DNA of 64,000 nucleotides from Solobacterium sp. (GCA_017469885.1 JAFUFO010000006.1:1-64000), one strand, 5' to 3'. Positions 42,629-51,881 are shown, counted from the first letter of the stretch. Notes: generated by a model not told the origin, from the sequence alone. Program-made: numbers and translations.

Positions 42629-43720
42629 ATGGGCAAGCAGAAGAACAAGCCTTCAAAGGCACTGCGGCAGCGGCAGAAGGAAATCGGACTGCCGGCAATT
42701 ATCTTCAGTTTTGACGGAACTGTAATGGACACGGAGCCTGCAATTTTCGCCTCTTACCGGCAGATGTTTTCACAGTTTGGTAACGGACGCCGGTTCACGG
42801 AAAAAGAGGAAGAGCGGGTCGTCGGTCAGCCGTCCATAAAGATGCTGGAAGAATTTTTCCCGGACGAAGATATCAATCACGTCATGAAGGAATACCGGAT
42901 GTATCAGTATTTCCATCTGTCGGATCTGATTCAGCCGATGGCGGGCATCCGCGACTTTCTGAAATGGCTGAAGGAAAACGGATATCCGGTCGGCATTATT
43001 TCAAGCCGTAACCGTGCATCCATCGTAAACATGCTTGAACATGCCGGTCTGATGCAGTACATCGATGTCATTATCGCTAGCACCACGAAGGAACATGAGT
43101 TCTCCGGCAGTCAGTCGCTCCGGATGTGCGCAAAGCTTCTGAAGAAGAAGGTATGCATTTATATCGGACACACACCGACCCATATCCTGAACGGACATAT
43201 GGTCGGAGTGTTCACGGTTGCCTTCAACAGCAACCCCAAGATGCTCTATCAGATCATCGAAGCCGGACCGGATTTTGTGACGGCGGATTACAAGCAGATT
43301 ATAAAACTCCTGAAGGGCCAGCCGCTCTGGCTTGCCTATGAAATCTATGAACCCGAACCGGAACCGAAGAAAGAGGAGGCCCCTGCGGAGCCGGTGAAGG
43401 AAGAACCGAAGGAACCGGTGAAAGAGGAGAAGCCCGAGAAACCGGTGAAGGAGGAGAAGTCCGAGAAACCGGTGAAGGAGAAGAAAGCAGTTTCGAAGAA
43501 ACCGGAGAAGCCTGTCAGGCCGGCGAAGGAAACGAAAGCCGCTCCGAAGAAACCGAAAGAACCAGCCAGACCGGTGAAAAAGGAAACAGCGAAACCGAAG
43601 AAGCAGGCAAAACCTGAAAAAGCGGCAGGCGTGAAGAAAGCGGCGCCGAAGAAACAGGAAACACCTGCCAGACCCGTTCGCAGAAAACGCACCGCAAAGA
43701 CACCGAAGAGCCCGGCATAA
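42629..43720 (+). CDS. HAD-fold pseudoenzyme with Lys/Glu/Pro-rich tail
   Basis: A 363-aa protein. Residues 22-235 follow PpaX/Gph-like HAD hydrolases (IIFSFDGTVMDTEP, GIISSRNRASIVNMLEHAGL), but the nucleophilic Asp of motif I is Ser27, the motif III Lys-Pro region is absent, and motif IV reads IGHTPTHILNGH where active members have GDT..D. Phosphatase activity is therefore unlikely. The tail (about 241-363) is low-complexity with repeated EKPVKEE- and KKP-type units and is strongly basic toward the end, suggesting binding to nucleic acid, ribosomes or acidic polymers. The frame is intact and AAGGAG precedes the ATG, so it is a maintained gene. Confidence 0.82.
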   Translation: MGKQKNKPSKALRQRQKEIGLPAIIFSFDGTVMDTEPAIFASYRQMFSQFGNGRRFTEKEEERVVGQPSIKMLEEFFPDEDINHVMKEYRMYQYFHLSDLIQPMAGIRDFLKWLKENGYPVGIISSRNRASIVNMLEHAGLMQYIDVIIASTTKEHEFSGSQSLRMCAKLLKKKVCIYIGHTPTHILNGHMVGVFTVAFNSNPKMLYQIIEAGPDFVTADYKQIIKLLKGQPLWLAYEIYEPEPEPKKEEAPAEPVKEEPKEPVKEEKPEKPVKEEKSEKPVKEKKAVSKKPEKPVRPAKETKAAPKKPKEPARPVKKETAKPKKQAKPEKAAGVKKAAPKKQETPARPVRRKRTAKTPKSPA

Positions 43721-43814
43721 ACCGGGTTTTCTTTTCGCGGTTCTGTCAAAACAGTAGCGGTTATCACAGAAAATGAGATACAATCAGTTCGTTTAATCAA
43801 TGAGGTATCAGAGT

Positions 43815-44855
43815 ATGGAAATGCAGATGGAATTCATTCGGAAACTTCCGACACCGCAGGAACTGAAACAGGAATTCCCGCTGGACGATGCGATTCGGAA
43901 ACTCAAGGAAGACCGTGACCGTCAGATCAGAGATATTTTTGAAGGACGCGACAACCGTCTTCTGCTTGTGATCGGTCCGTGTTCCGCTGACCGGGAAGAT
44001 GCTGTGCTGGATTATATCAACCGGCTTGCGAAGCTGCAGGAAAAGGTAAAGGACCGGATCTTCATCATTCCGCGTGTTTATACCAATAAGCCGCGTACAA
44101 AGGGGACTGGATATAAAGGCATGCTGCATCAGCCGAATCCCCACAAGGAAGAGGACATGCTCGCAGGAATCATCGCGATCCGTGAAATGCATACACGGGT
44201 AGCCCGGGAGACCGGATTCACCTGTGCGGAGGAAATGCTGTATCCGGAGAATCACCGGTATCTCAGTGATCTTCTGAGTTATGTCGCGGTCGGTGCGCGT
44301 TCCGTTGAAGATCAGCTGCACCGGATCGTCGCCAGCGGCATCGGCATTCCGGCCGGCATGAAGAATCCTACTGGAGGTGATATCTCTGTCATGATGAATT
44401 CCATTACCGCTGCGCAGAGTCCCCAGAAGTTCGTATACCGCGGCTGGGAAGTCCGTACCAAGGGCAATCCGCTGGCGCATGCGATTCTGCGCGGCTACGT
44501 GGACAAGTTCAATCATTCCATGCCGAATTATCACTATGAGGATCTTCGCGGTCTGCTTGATCTCTATGAGGAAACCGGACTTGCCAACCCGGCAGTCATT
44601 GTCGACTGCAACCATTCCAATTCCGGCAAGCAGTATCTCGAACAGATCCGGATTGCGAAAGATGTCATGTACAGCTGTCATGTGAATCAGGACATCCGCT
44701 CCATGGTGAAGGGACTGATGATTGAAAGCTATCTTCTCGATGGCTGCCAGAAGCCGGAAGACAGTGAATACGGACTTTCCATTACCGACCCGTGCCTTGG
44801 CTGGGAAAAGAGTGAAGCGCTTGTGCTTGAACTTGCGGAATCTGTAGAAATGTAA
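43815..44855 (+). CDS. aroF: DAHP synthase, class I (AroF/G-type)
   Basis: A 346-aa 3-deoxy-7-phosphoheptulonate synthase that condenses PEP and erythrose-4-phosphate, the first shikimate step. Type I-alpha features include LLLVIGPCSADRE, RVYTNKPRTKGTGYKG, PTGGDISVMMNSI and VDCNHSNSGKQ. I chose the start at 43815, with GAGG nine bases upstream; an ATG at 43800 is also in frame. It is followed by a terminator and is probably monocistronic. Feedback specificity cannot be read from the sequence. Confidence 0.93.
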   Translation: MEMQMEFIRKLPTPQELKQEFPLDDAIRKLKEDRDRQIRDIFEGRDNRLLLVIGPCSADREDAVLDYINRLAKLQEKVKDRIFIIPRVYTNKPRTKGTGYKGMLHQPNPHKEEDMLAGIIAIREMHTRVARETGFTCAEEMLYPENHRYLSDLLSYVAVGARSVEDQLHRIVASGIGIPAGMKNPTGGDISVMMNSITAAQSPQKFVYRGWEVRTKGNPLAHAILRGYVDKFNHSMPNYHYEDLRGLLDLYEETGLANPAVIVDCNHSNSGKQYLEQIRIAKDVMYSCHVNQDIRSMVKGLMIESYLLDGCQKPEDSEYGLSITDPCLGWEKSEALVLELAESVEM

Positions 44856-44864
44856 CTATGAACG

Positions 44865-44892
44865 AACGCGTCTCCTGCAGGAGGCGCGTTTT
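44865..44892 (+). terminator. Terminator after the DAHP synthase gene
   Basis: AACGCG-T-CTCCTG pairs with CAGGAG-G-CGCGTT, followed by T residues. Confidence 0.8.
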
Positions 44893-44964
44893 CTGAACCG
44901 TGCAGTCATTTTTCTGAGGCGGGAGTATGGTATTCTGAGAACAGGGAAGGAACCAGACAGACCT

Positions 44965-46107
44965 ATGACCGACTGCACGATTCTTGACTATATCCGCTGG
45001 CGGGGCGATCTTTCATTTAAGACCAGCCCGTTTTGCCTTGCGGACAGTGTTGTGCTGTGTCAGCTCAGTTACGTGGATTTCTCTCAGGTGCTGTTTCCCA
45101 ACAGTTCCAAAGCCGTAACACTTGAGAAGGCATGCGAATCCATTATGGAGAAGGATTGTTTCCGTCTGCTTACGGCATTCGGCGGAGATGATGAGTTTTT
45201 CCGTGCTGCGGCCGCCTCAAAGCGGTTCGGCCAGCTGAAACTCACACATTACACGGATATATTTGACAAAAACTATACGCAGTTTGCGGCAATTCATTTT
45301 GAACTGGACCGGAATACATCCTATGTGGCATTCCGCGGTACAGACTCCAGCATCATCGGCTGGAAGGAAGACTTCATGATGAGTTTTCAGAGCGTGCCGG
45401 CACAGGACGGCGCAGCACTGTATCTTGCGGGAACGATGCGGGGAAGAAAAAAGTATTATGTCGGCGGGCATTCCAAAGGAGGAAACCTGGCTGTCTATGC
45501 GGCGTCGAAGCTCAGACCTGCAGAACAGCGGAAGATTCTGCGCATTTATGCCAACGACAGCCCCGGGTTCAGCCCGGATGTTTATCCGCTTGATTCGATC
45601 CTTGCGCTGAAACCGCTGATCACAAGACTTGTCCCGGTATACGGTATCATCGGAAGGCTGTTCCAGATGGAGGCCGAAACAACGAAAATCGTTTCAAGCA
45701 CCGCCAGCGGCATCCTCCAGCATGATCTTATGACCTGGAAACTCAACGGTCCGGAATTCTGTTTTGCGAATCAGTTTGACGTCGGTTCGGAAGTACTGAT
45801 ACGCACGTTTCATAACTGGATCGAAAATATCGATGAGGACGGCAGAAAGAAATTTGTGGACTGGCTGTTTGACAGTCTTTCGGTCAAAGGCGCAGTCACC
45901 GTCAATGATCTGAAAATGAAGGATCTGCCGGATGTGCTCAAATCCATTTTCTCTGCCAGTAAGGAAGCCAAGGATATGGCGATGGATCTTCCGAAAACGT
46001 ACTTTACGGAAGCCGGGAAAGAGATCTATGACGAATGGAATGAATATTTTAAGTCGATGAAGAAACAGGCCGAAAAAAAGAAGGCTGATGCGGATTCAAA
46101 AACGTGA
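44965..46107 (+). CDS. Mbeg1-like alpha/beta hydrolase (DUF2974)
   Basis: A 380-aa lipase-like hydrolase. YVAFRGTDSSIIGWKEDF and YYVGGHSKGGNLAVYAA, with the Ser in GHSKG, define the nucleophile elbow. A conserved Asp and His are expected further on (YANDSPGFSPDVY). There is no signal peptide, so it acts in the cytoplasm. The natural ester substrate is unknown. GGAAGGA precedes the ATG at a rather long distance. Confidence 0.85.
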   Translation: MTDCTILDYIRWRGDLSFKTSPFCLADSVVLCQLSYVDFSQVLFPNSSKAVTLEKACESIMEKDCFRLLTAFGGDDEFFRAAAASKRFGQLKLTHYTDIFDKNYTQFAAIHFELDRNTSYVAFRGTDSSIIGWKEDFMMSFQSVPAQDGAALYLAGTMRGRKKYYVGGHSKGGNLAVYAASKLRPAEQRKILRIYANDSPGFSPDVYPLDSILALKPLITRLVPVYGIIGRLFQMEAETTKIVSSTASGILQHDLMTWKLNGPEFCFANQFDVGSEVLIRTFHNWIENIDEDGRKKFVDWLFDSLSVKGAVTVNDLKMKDLPDVLKSIFSASKEAKDMAMDLPKTYFTEAGKEIYDEWNEYFKSMKKQAEKKKADADSKT

Positions 46108-46163
46108 ATGCATACCTGTGATATAACAGAGATATAGGCAATAGATTCAAAAGGGGAATAGAA

Positions 46164-46397
46164 ATGGGTAATTGGTTCTGGATGCTGTTTACAGCGGTGA
46201 TGCTTATCTTTGCATTCATTCTGAAGATAAACGGCAATACGATTATGGGATGGGAACTGTTCATTCTGCTGGGGATACTGTTTCCGATACAGTACCGCGC
46301 GCGGATTCAGCACATGTCCCGCACGGTTCAGATCGCAAGCTGGGCGTTCCTGATCATCATGAATGCACTGTTTGTCTATCTGTCCTGGCCAGCATAA
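46164..46397 (+). CDS. Small membrane protein, unknown
   Basis: A 77-aa protein with three hydrophobic segments (about 4-19, 27-42 and 56-74) and short charged loops (RARIQHMSR). GGGGAA lies just upstream of the ATG, supporting translation. No family is recognised. It is followed by a terminator. Confidence 0.7.
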   Translation: MGNWFWMLFTAVMLIFAFILKINGNTIMGWELFILLGILFPIQYRARIQHMSRTVQIASWAFLIIMNALFVYLSWPA

Positions 46398-46400
46398 GCA

Positions 46401-46449
46401 AAAAAGTGACCGTTCAGTAATGAAGAATCATTACAGGACAGTCGCTTTT
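46401..46449. terminator. Bidirectional terminator
   Basis: An imperfect long stem (GTGAC ... AGTAATGA / TCATTAC ... GTCGC) flanked by an A run and a T run between convergent genes. Confidence 0.65.
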
Positions 46450-46462
46450 TACATGCGTCTTT

Positions 46463-47830
46463 CTAAAGCGTGATAATACTGAATGCACTGGCAACGGAAC
46501 TGATCAGAATGATCAGAACGAACAGCGGACAGATGTAACGGATCATGAACCGGAAGATGGCTTCCCGGCGGAAGGAATGACCGTTCGTCCGCACTTCCGA
46601 AACCACCGTCTGGACACCCATGTACCGTGACACAAGAACACAGATCAGCAGGGCAGAGATCGGCATCATTACGGAATTGGTCAGGAAATCGAAGAAGTCG
46701 AGAAACGGCATGCCAAGCGGTGTGATGAATGACAGTACGCCGTATCCAAGACAGGACAGCGTGCCGAGCAGAATCATGATGATACCGGTAACGGTGGTTC
46801 CTTTTGTGCGGGACCAGTGGAGTTCATCGGAGAAAACCGAAACTGCACATTCCGTCAGCGCAATGGAACTGGTCAGCGCCGCAAAGAGAACGAGTGCAAA
46901 GAACAGGATACCGATGATTCTTCCGAACTGCATCTGCGCAAAGATCTTTGGCATGGTGATAAACATCAGGGAAGGGCCGGCATTCAGCGCATCCGGATTA
47001 CCTCCGGAAAAAGAGAAGACTGCCGGAATGATCATGAGACCAGCCATAACCGCAATTGCGGTGTCGAAGAATTCGACCTGACGGGTGGAGTCTTCGATGC
47101 TGATATCCCGTTTCATATAGGAACCAAACGTTATCAGAATACCCATCGCAATCGACAGGGAGTAGAACATCTGGCCCATCGCCGCGACAACCGTCATGAA
47201 GGAAAAATCTGAGAAATTCGGAATCAGGAAGTATTTCACACCCGCAAGCGCACCAGGTCGGGTAAGCACATAGCCGGAAATGATGAGCGCAAGTACGACA
47301 AGCAGCGGCATCATGATTCTGGAAACCTGTTCGATGCCGTTCTCGACACCCATGAAGATAACGCCGAGTGTCATTGCCGCAAAGACAATGAACCAGAATT
47401 CGGCAGACGGACCGCCGCTGATAAAGGCTGTAAAGAACGTGTCGCTGGCAATCAGTGCCGGGTCATGAATGATGAACTCATAGAGATATTTGCATACCCA
47501 TCCGCCGATGACCGAGTAATAGGGGACGATCAGGATCGGAATTACCGCATTGATCCATCCGCCGAATTTCATTGATCTGGAAGAGGAGTAGAAGCGGAAG
47601 GCACTGACCGGACTTTTTCCGGTAGAGCGGCCGATGGCGGTCTCCGCGACGATCATCGTATACCCGAAGGTAACCGCAAGCAGAATATAGATGAGAAGAA
47701 ACACTCCGCCGCCGTATCTTGCCGCAAGATATGGAAAACGCCAGATATTGCCAAGGCCAACCGAGGCACCGGCCGCAGACAGGACAAAGCCGAGTTTTCC
47801 TGTAAAAGAACCACGTTCGCTGTTGTTCAT
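46463..47830 (-). CDS. Sodium:neurotransmitter symporter (SNF) family transporter
   Basis: A 455-aa transporter of the LeuT fold with about eleven membrane segments. The N-terminus has GKLGFVLSAAGASVGLGNIWRFPY, containing the unwound TM1 that binds substrate and Na+. It probably imports an amino acid. Spacing of GGGGGA before the ATG is good. It is monocistronic. Confidence 0.93.
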   Translation of the reverse strand: MNNSERGSFTGKLGFVLSAAGASVGLGNIWRFPYLAARYGGGVFLLIYILLAVTFGYTMIVAETAIGRSTGKSPVSAFRFYSSSRSMKFGGWINAVIPILIVPYYSVIGGWVCKYLYEFIIHDPALIASDTFFTAFISGGPSAEFWFIVFAAMTLGVIFMGVENGIEQVSRIMMPLLVVLALIISGYVLTRPGALAGVKYFLIPNFSDFSFMTVVAAMGQMFYSLSIAMGILITFGSYMKRDISIEDSTRQVEFFDTAIAVMAGLMIIPAVFSFSGGNPDALNAGPSLMFITMPKIFAQMQFGRIIGILFFALVLFAALTSSIALTECAVSVFSDELHWSRTKGTTVTGIIMILLGTLSCLGYGVLSFITPLGMPFLDFFDFLTNSVMMPISALLICVLVSRYMGVQTVVSEVRTNGHSFRREAIFRFMIRYICPLFVLIILISSVASAFSIITL

Positions 47831-47917
47831 CTGATAAATCCCCCAATTTGTATCCGTTCTATCGTAGCCAAAATCCGCACAAAATACAAATTGTGAGAAC
47901 GTATGTCAAATATAAAA

Positions 47918-47941
47918 TCCCCGCTGGCAAGCGGGGATTGA
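47918..47941. terminator. Hairpin between the symporter and HtrA genes
   Basis: ATCCCCGCT-TGCC-AGCGGGGAT (minus strand) followed by a short T-rich stretch. It is the likely terminator of the protease gene. Confidence 0.6.
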
Positions 47942-47951
47942 AGATATTGAA

Positions 47952-49448
47952 TCAGCTGAGCATGGATTCGAGCGGTCCTGTCAGTTTGACGGTTACCGTG
48001 GAGAATTCTCCTTCCCGTTCGATTTCCATTTCGATTTCATCACCAACCTTAAGATCGGTGAGCAGTTTGGAAAGATCGGTATAGCTGTTCACTTCGGTTC
48101 CGTTTACGGAGACGATACGGTCATACTCCTGCAGGCCGGCAGCTTCTGCACCGCTTCCTTCATATACCTGCGTGATATAGAGACCGGCTTTGTAATCTCC
48201 GTAATCGGAGTCCAGTGTGGAAAGACCGATGCCGATGGTCGGACGGGATGCCACATATCCGTTTTCCTTCAGTTCGTTCGCAATCGCATACGCGGTGTTG
48301 ATCGGAATGGCGAAGCCAAGACCTTCGATAACGGTTCCGCTGCTGGTCATGCCGCTGTCTTTTGCGTTGACAATACCGATCAGTTTTCCGTTTGCGTCAA
48401 ACAGGCCGCCGCCGGAGTTGCCGGAGTTGATTGCCGCGTTGGTCTGAATCAGATTCATCGACTGGTTGTTGATGACCATGTCACGGTTGGTTGCGGAGAT
48501 GATTCCGTTTGTGACGGTTCCGCCGAGTGTTCCGAGCGGGTTTCCGATGACAAGTGCTGTATCACCGACACGGAGCTGATCCGAGTCGCCGATTTCCGCG
48601 GCGTCAAGGCCGGAGGCGTCAATCTTGATGACCGCAATATCCGTCTTCGCGTCAGTACCGATCAGCTGTGCCTCATATTCTTCGCCGCTGTAGGTCTTCA
48701 CAGTGATCTTCTGGGAATTTTCCACAACGTGGTTATTTGTGATGATATAACCATCGCTGGTGATAATGACACCGGATCCGGCTGCCTTTGAAGTATAGGT
48801 TCCGCCGAACAGGCCGTAACTTGTGACGGTGTTTTCTGTCTGGATCTCGACAACAGTCTTACTGGCGGCTTCCGCGACATCCTGGATGGAGACAGTGGAT
48901 ACCGCTGCGGGAATCGGTTCGTTTACGGTTTCCTGCGGGGCTGCGGAAGGTTCTTCTGATACCTCAGGGGCAGGTTCTTCCACAGGCTGCGTCTGCGGGA
49001 GAAGGGTAACCGGGCCGATGTTGCGCATCGCAAGCACCGCACCGCCGTATCCGCCGCAAAGACCGAGCAGGCCGGCAAGCAGCGCTGTCAGGATCGGATG
49101 GGATTTTTTAACTTTCTGTACAGGCTGTGCAGGTGCCGGTTCCGGAATGGATGCGGCCCGCGCAACAGGTTCTTCTGCCGGTTTTGGTTCTTCCGCAGGC
49201 TTCGCTTCTTCAGTCGGTTTTGTTTCTTCTGCCTTGACCGGCTCTTCCGGCTTGATTTCCTCTGTGACCGTTTCTGCCGCAGTGGTTTCCGTTACGACGG
49301 GTTCTGCCGGTTCCTGGGTGACGGGAGCTGCTTTTTCCGCAGGTTCTTCACTTACCGGTTTCGGTGTGCCGCATGCCGTACAGAAGTTGGTGTTATTCTC
49401 CTGACCGCATACGGGACAGGTCCATGTGTTGTTTTCAAAGTCTGTCAT
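47952..49448 (-). CDS. HtrA/DegP-type serine protease with N-terminal zinc ribbon
   Basis: A 498-aa membrane-anchored protease. A cytosolic zinc ribbon (Cys11, Cys14, Cys23, Cys26: CPVCGQ ... CTACG) is followed by a low-complexity Pro/Glu/Ala stretch (about 30-115), one membrane helix (ILTALLAGLLGLCGGYGGAV), the trypsin-like domain with YIITNNHVV (His), KTDIAVIKID (Asp) and NSGNSGGGLFD (Ser), and a PDZ domain. It degrades or refolds damaged envelope proteins. I chose the start at 49448, with AAAGGAGG upstream. The zinc ribbon is an unusual addition for HtrA. Confidence 0.93.
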   Translation of the reverse strand: MTDFENNTWTCPVCGQENNTNFCTACGTPKPVSEEPAEKAAPVTQEPAEPVVTETTAAETVTEEIKPEEPVKAEETKPTEEAKPAEEPKPAEEPVARAASIPEPAPAQPVQKVKKSHPILTALLAGLLGLCGGYGGAVLAMRNIGPVTLLPQTQPVEEPAPEVSEEPSAAPQETVNEPIPAAVSTVSIQDVAEAASKTVVEIQTENTVTSYGLFGGTYTSKAAGSGVIITSDGYIITNNHVVENSQKITVKTYSGEEYEAQLIGTDAKTDIAVIKIDASGLDAAEIGDSDQLRVGDTALVIGNPLGTLGGTVTNGIISATNRDMVINNQSMNLIQTNAAINSGNSGGGLFDANGKLIGIVNAKDSGMTSSGTVIEGLGFAIPINTAYAIANELKENGYVASRPTIGIGLSTLDSDYGDYKAGLYITQVYEGSGAEAAGLQEYDRIVSVNGTEVNSYTDLSKLLTDLKVGDEIEMEIEREGEFSTVTVKLTGPLESMLS

Positions 49449-49547
49449 TTTATCTGTACCTCCTTTGATACATAGAGAAGCGTACTCCTCCAATGTGAAC
49501 GATATGTGAACGTTTGTTTAAAACAACGCGAATATGTGTATTAGAGA

Positions 49548-50123
49548 TTAATAAGAAGAACGTCTGCGCGGACGTACGGACATCCCGTAAACCGCTCCGA
49601 TGGCACCGCCGACGATATGCGTAAGCTGGCTGATGTTGTCGGACGAAATGACACCGTTGTAGAGTTCCTGACCGATATAGATCACCGCCACGATAAGCAT
49701 GGTCAGCGGGATCTCGTTTTCATTCCGTGTACCGGTGACGCTTACCAGCAGGATGAAGGCAAATACAATGCCGCTGGCGCCGAGCAGGCCGGTGTTCGGG
49801 GAGAGAAGAATGTGAATCAGTCCGGTCACTACAGCGACGATCAGAATGATTTCGATCAGCCGTTTACTTCCGTATTTTTCTTCAAGAATCGGGCCAATCA
49901 GAAGAAACATCATCATGTTTCCGGTGTAGTGGGTCAGATTCTGGTGTCCAAGCACATGCGTGAACAGGCGAAGATAGAACAGCGGGTCCATGAACGAGGT
50001 CTTATAACAGACGAAGAACCGGTCGCGGATCAGCCCTCCGGTCGCATAGCTTGCCGCAAGGACAATTGCGGAGATAATCGCAAACCACAGTACGACCGGT
50101 GAATTGAATTTGATACGTTTCAT
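49548..50123 (-). CDS. Rhomboid family intramembrane serine protease
   Basis: A 191-aa polytopic protein with about six membrane segments. GLLGASGIVFAF has the catalytic Ser and THIVGGAIGAVYG the catalytic His; HYTGNMMMFLLIG is the conserved HxxxN loop. It would cleave membrane proteins within the bilayer. The start at 50123 has GAGG upstream; an in-frame reading to 50180 lacks one. Confidence 0.9.
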   Translation of the reverse strand: MKRIKFNSPVVLWFAIISAIVLAASYATGGLIRDRFFVCYKTSFMDPLFYLRLFTHVLGHQNLTHYTGNMMMFLLIGPILEEKYGSKRLIEIILIVAVVTGLIHILLSPNTGLLGASGIVFAFILLVSVTGTRNENEIPLTMLIVAVIYIGQELYNGVISSDNISQLTHIVGGAIGAVYGMSVRPRRRSSY

Positions 50124-50229
50124 AGTTTTATGCACCTCAGCGATAATTATAGCAGTGTTTGCGGGGTGCACAGGGTTCACAAAAAAAGTATTATTTCCTA
50201 AAATAAGGGACGGGAGATTTCAGAATATT

Positions 50230-51039
50230 ATGGCAAAAAAACAGATGAAACAACCCGTGATCAAACGGATCGACGCTTCCGAGGTGCGCAATGACACTCT
50301 GAAGGAAGCGATGCACACACTCCATGAGACACGGACAAAAGATAACGAGATCCGCATGTTTGAAGAACTGCAGAAGGCAATGTTTCTGGTTCCGGTTCGC
50401 TTTGAAGGAACACAGGGCAGCCTGAAGGCACATTTCATCATGATCAGCACACCGGACAAGAAGAACTTCTTTCCGGTATTTACGGACGCACAGGAAGCTG
50501 AGCGCATGGCGATACCGGAAGGACAGAAACGCGAGTTTCTCGGCCGCACCCTGAAGGAATTTGAACCGATTTTCAAAGACACCCGCGGGCAGGCTGCCGG
50601 TATTGTCGTCAACCCGTTCTCCGAAAATATCCTCCTGCAGAGGGACCTGATCAGCAAGCTCAATACGCAGAAGGCTGCCGCCGTAAGCGGAGCGCCGGTC
50701 AATGCGAAGAAGGGCGAGGTTCCCCAGGAACTTCCCGTACGGTTCGATGAACCGCGTGTTTATCCGACCGCACTGGTCAACGCGGTATATGAGGCATGCC
50801 GCTCGATTCCCGAAGTCAGCCGCGTCTGGTACAAGCAGATGCTGATCGGACCGAATGTCAATCATGGCCTGATTGTGGAAACCGATAAGTTCACCCAGGA
50901 ACTGGGAGAGAAACTGCGGACTGCCGCAGAACCTTATGCCAAGAACGTTCCGGTACAGGTCCTGAAGCTGACCCCGGAACTGGATAAGAATGTCATCAAA
51001 GATGCGGTCGCACTGTACGACCAGATTCTGGAAGTATGA
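50230..51039 (+). CDS. SseB-like protein
   Basis: A 269-aa protein with an SseB N-terminal domain (residues about 30-130, with VPVRFE and FFPVFTDAQEAERM) and a C-terminal SseB domain that includes DEPRVYPTALVNAVYEACRS. SseB was named for enhanced serine sensitivity; its molecular role is unclear. The ATG at 50230 is preceded by GGGAG about 14 bases upstream. Its stop overlaps the next start by 4 nt. Confidence 0.75.
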   Translation: MAKKQMKQPVIKRIDASEVRNDTLKEAMHTLHETRTKDNEIRMFEELQKAMFLVPVRFEGTQGSLKAHFIMISTPDKKNFFPVFTDAQEAERMAIPEGQKREFLGRTLKEFEPIFKDTRGQAAGIVVNPFSENILLQRDLISKLNTQKAAAVSGAPVNAKKGEVPQELPVRFDEPRVYPTALVNAVYEACRSIPEVSRVWYKQMLIGPNVNHGLIVETDKFTQELGEKLRTAAEPYAKNVPVQVLKLTPELDKNVIKDAVALYDQILEV

Positions 51040-51800
51040 CAACGGTCCGCAGACTGTCTGACGATGAGGTGCTGGATGCGCTGAACCTTGTGCGGGAAGT
51101 GTTCTTCGCAGAGGGAAATCTCGGCTATCCCAGAGAAGGCGCTAAGGCATTTCTGGAATTTGTCTCCGCAAAGGGCGAGGAACTTTCCTGGTACGGCGCG
51201 TATGACGGGACACTGGAAGGTGCGCTTGGATTTACGGAAGACTTTCATATCGCACTGCTGTTTGTGCGGAAGGAAAAGCAGAAAACCGGAATTGCCCGGC
51301 AGTTGTTTGAAGCACTGCGCAAGGAAGCACGTGCCGCTGCCTGTTCCCGCATCAGCGTCAATGCGGCCATATCCGCAAAAGGCGCTTATGAAGCGCTTGG
51401 ATTTGAGACCTGCGGAGAAGAAGAGACCAGAGACGGCATCACCTCTGTACCGATGGAATATCTGATGGGAACCGAGTATCTTGGAAAAACGGTGACCGTC
51501 ACCGTCGACCGGCCGTACGGCAGTCTCCATCCGCATTATCCGGATACGGAATATCCCTGCAATTACGGGTATGTGGAAGATGTGCTTGCGGCAGACGGGG
51601 AATTCCAGGACGCCTATATCGTCGGCGTATATGAACCGGTTGAGACCTTTACGGGCATTGTTATTGCAATCATCTACCGCCGCAATGACAGTGAGGCGAA
51701 ATGGGTCGTCACAAAGACCGCTTCCTATGATCGCCAGGAAGTCATCGACGCGGTTGGTGAAGTGGAACAGTACTTTGAAACGCGCTTCGTCTGGCTTTGA
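51036..51800 (+). CDS. GNAT acetyltransferase fused to a pyrophosphatase-like domain
   Basis: A 254-aa two-domain protein. Residues 1-143 are a GNAT acetyltransferase (LFVRKEKQKTGIARQLFEAL binds acetyl-CoA). Residues 144-254 resemble family I pyrophosphatase: YPCNYGYVEDV and DGEFQDAYIVGV, with acidic residues near the positions of DGDPLD, and EKWVV-like end strands. The tandem could couple acetyl transfer to removal of a phosphorylated by-product, or use the second domain only for binding. It starts within the stop of the SseB gene. A strong terminator follows. Confidence 0.75.
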   Translation: MTTVRRLSDDEVLDALNLVREVFFAEGNLGYPREGAKAFLEFVSAKGEELSWYGAYDGTLEGALGFTEDFHIALLFVRKEKQKTGIARQLFEALRKEARAAACSRISVNAAISAKGAYEALGFETCGEEETRDGITSVPMEYLMGTEYLGKTVTVTVDRPYGSLHPHYPDTEYPCNYGYVEDVLAADGEFQDAYIVGVYEPVETFTGIVIAIIYRRNDSEAKWVVTKTASYDRQEVIDAVGEVEQYFETRFVWL

Positions 51801-51812
51801 ATCAGAAGACAG

Positions 51813-51844
51813 GAGAGCGTACGGCACAACGTACGCTCTTTTTT
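51813..51844 (+). terminator. Terminator after the GNAT fusion gene
   Basis: GAGCGTACG pairs with CGTACGCTC around GCACAA, followed by eight T. Confidence 0.9.
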
Positions 51845-51866
51845 GCGTAACTGTTTCAGACACTGT

Positions 51867-51875
51867 TGTTATAAT
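51867..51875 (+). promoter_or_regulatory. Extended -10 6 nt upstream of the GDPD gene
   Basis: TGTTATAAT ends 6 nt before the ATG at 51882, with no ribosome-binding site. Confidence 0.55.
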
Positions 51876-51881
51876 TTACAT

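Noticed and set aside
42629-43720. HAD gene as a pseudogene
   Set aside because: The frame is intact with a good ribosome-binding site and a long ordered tail; only catalytic residues are replaced, which fits a pseudoenzyme rather than gene decay.
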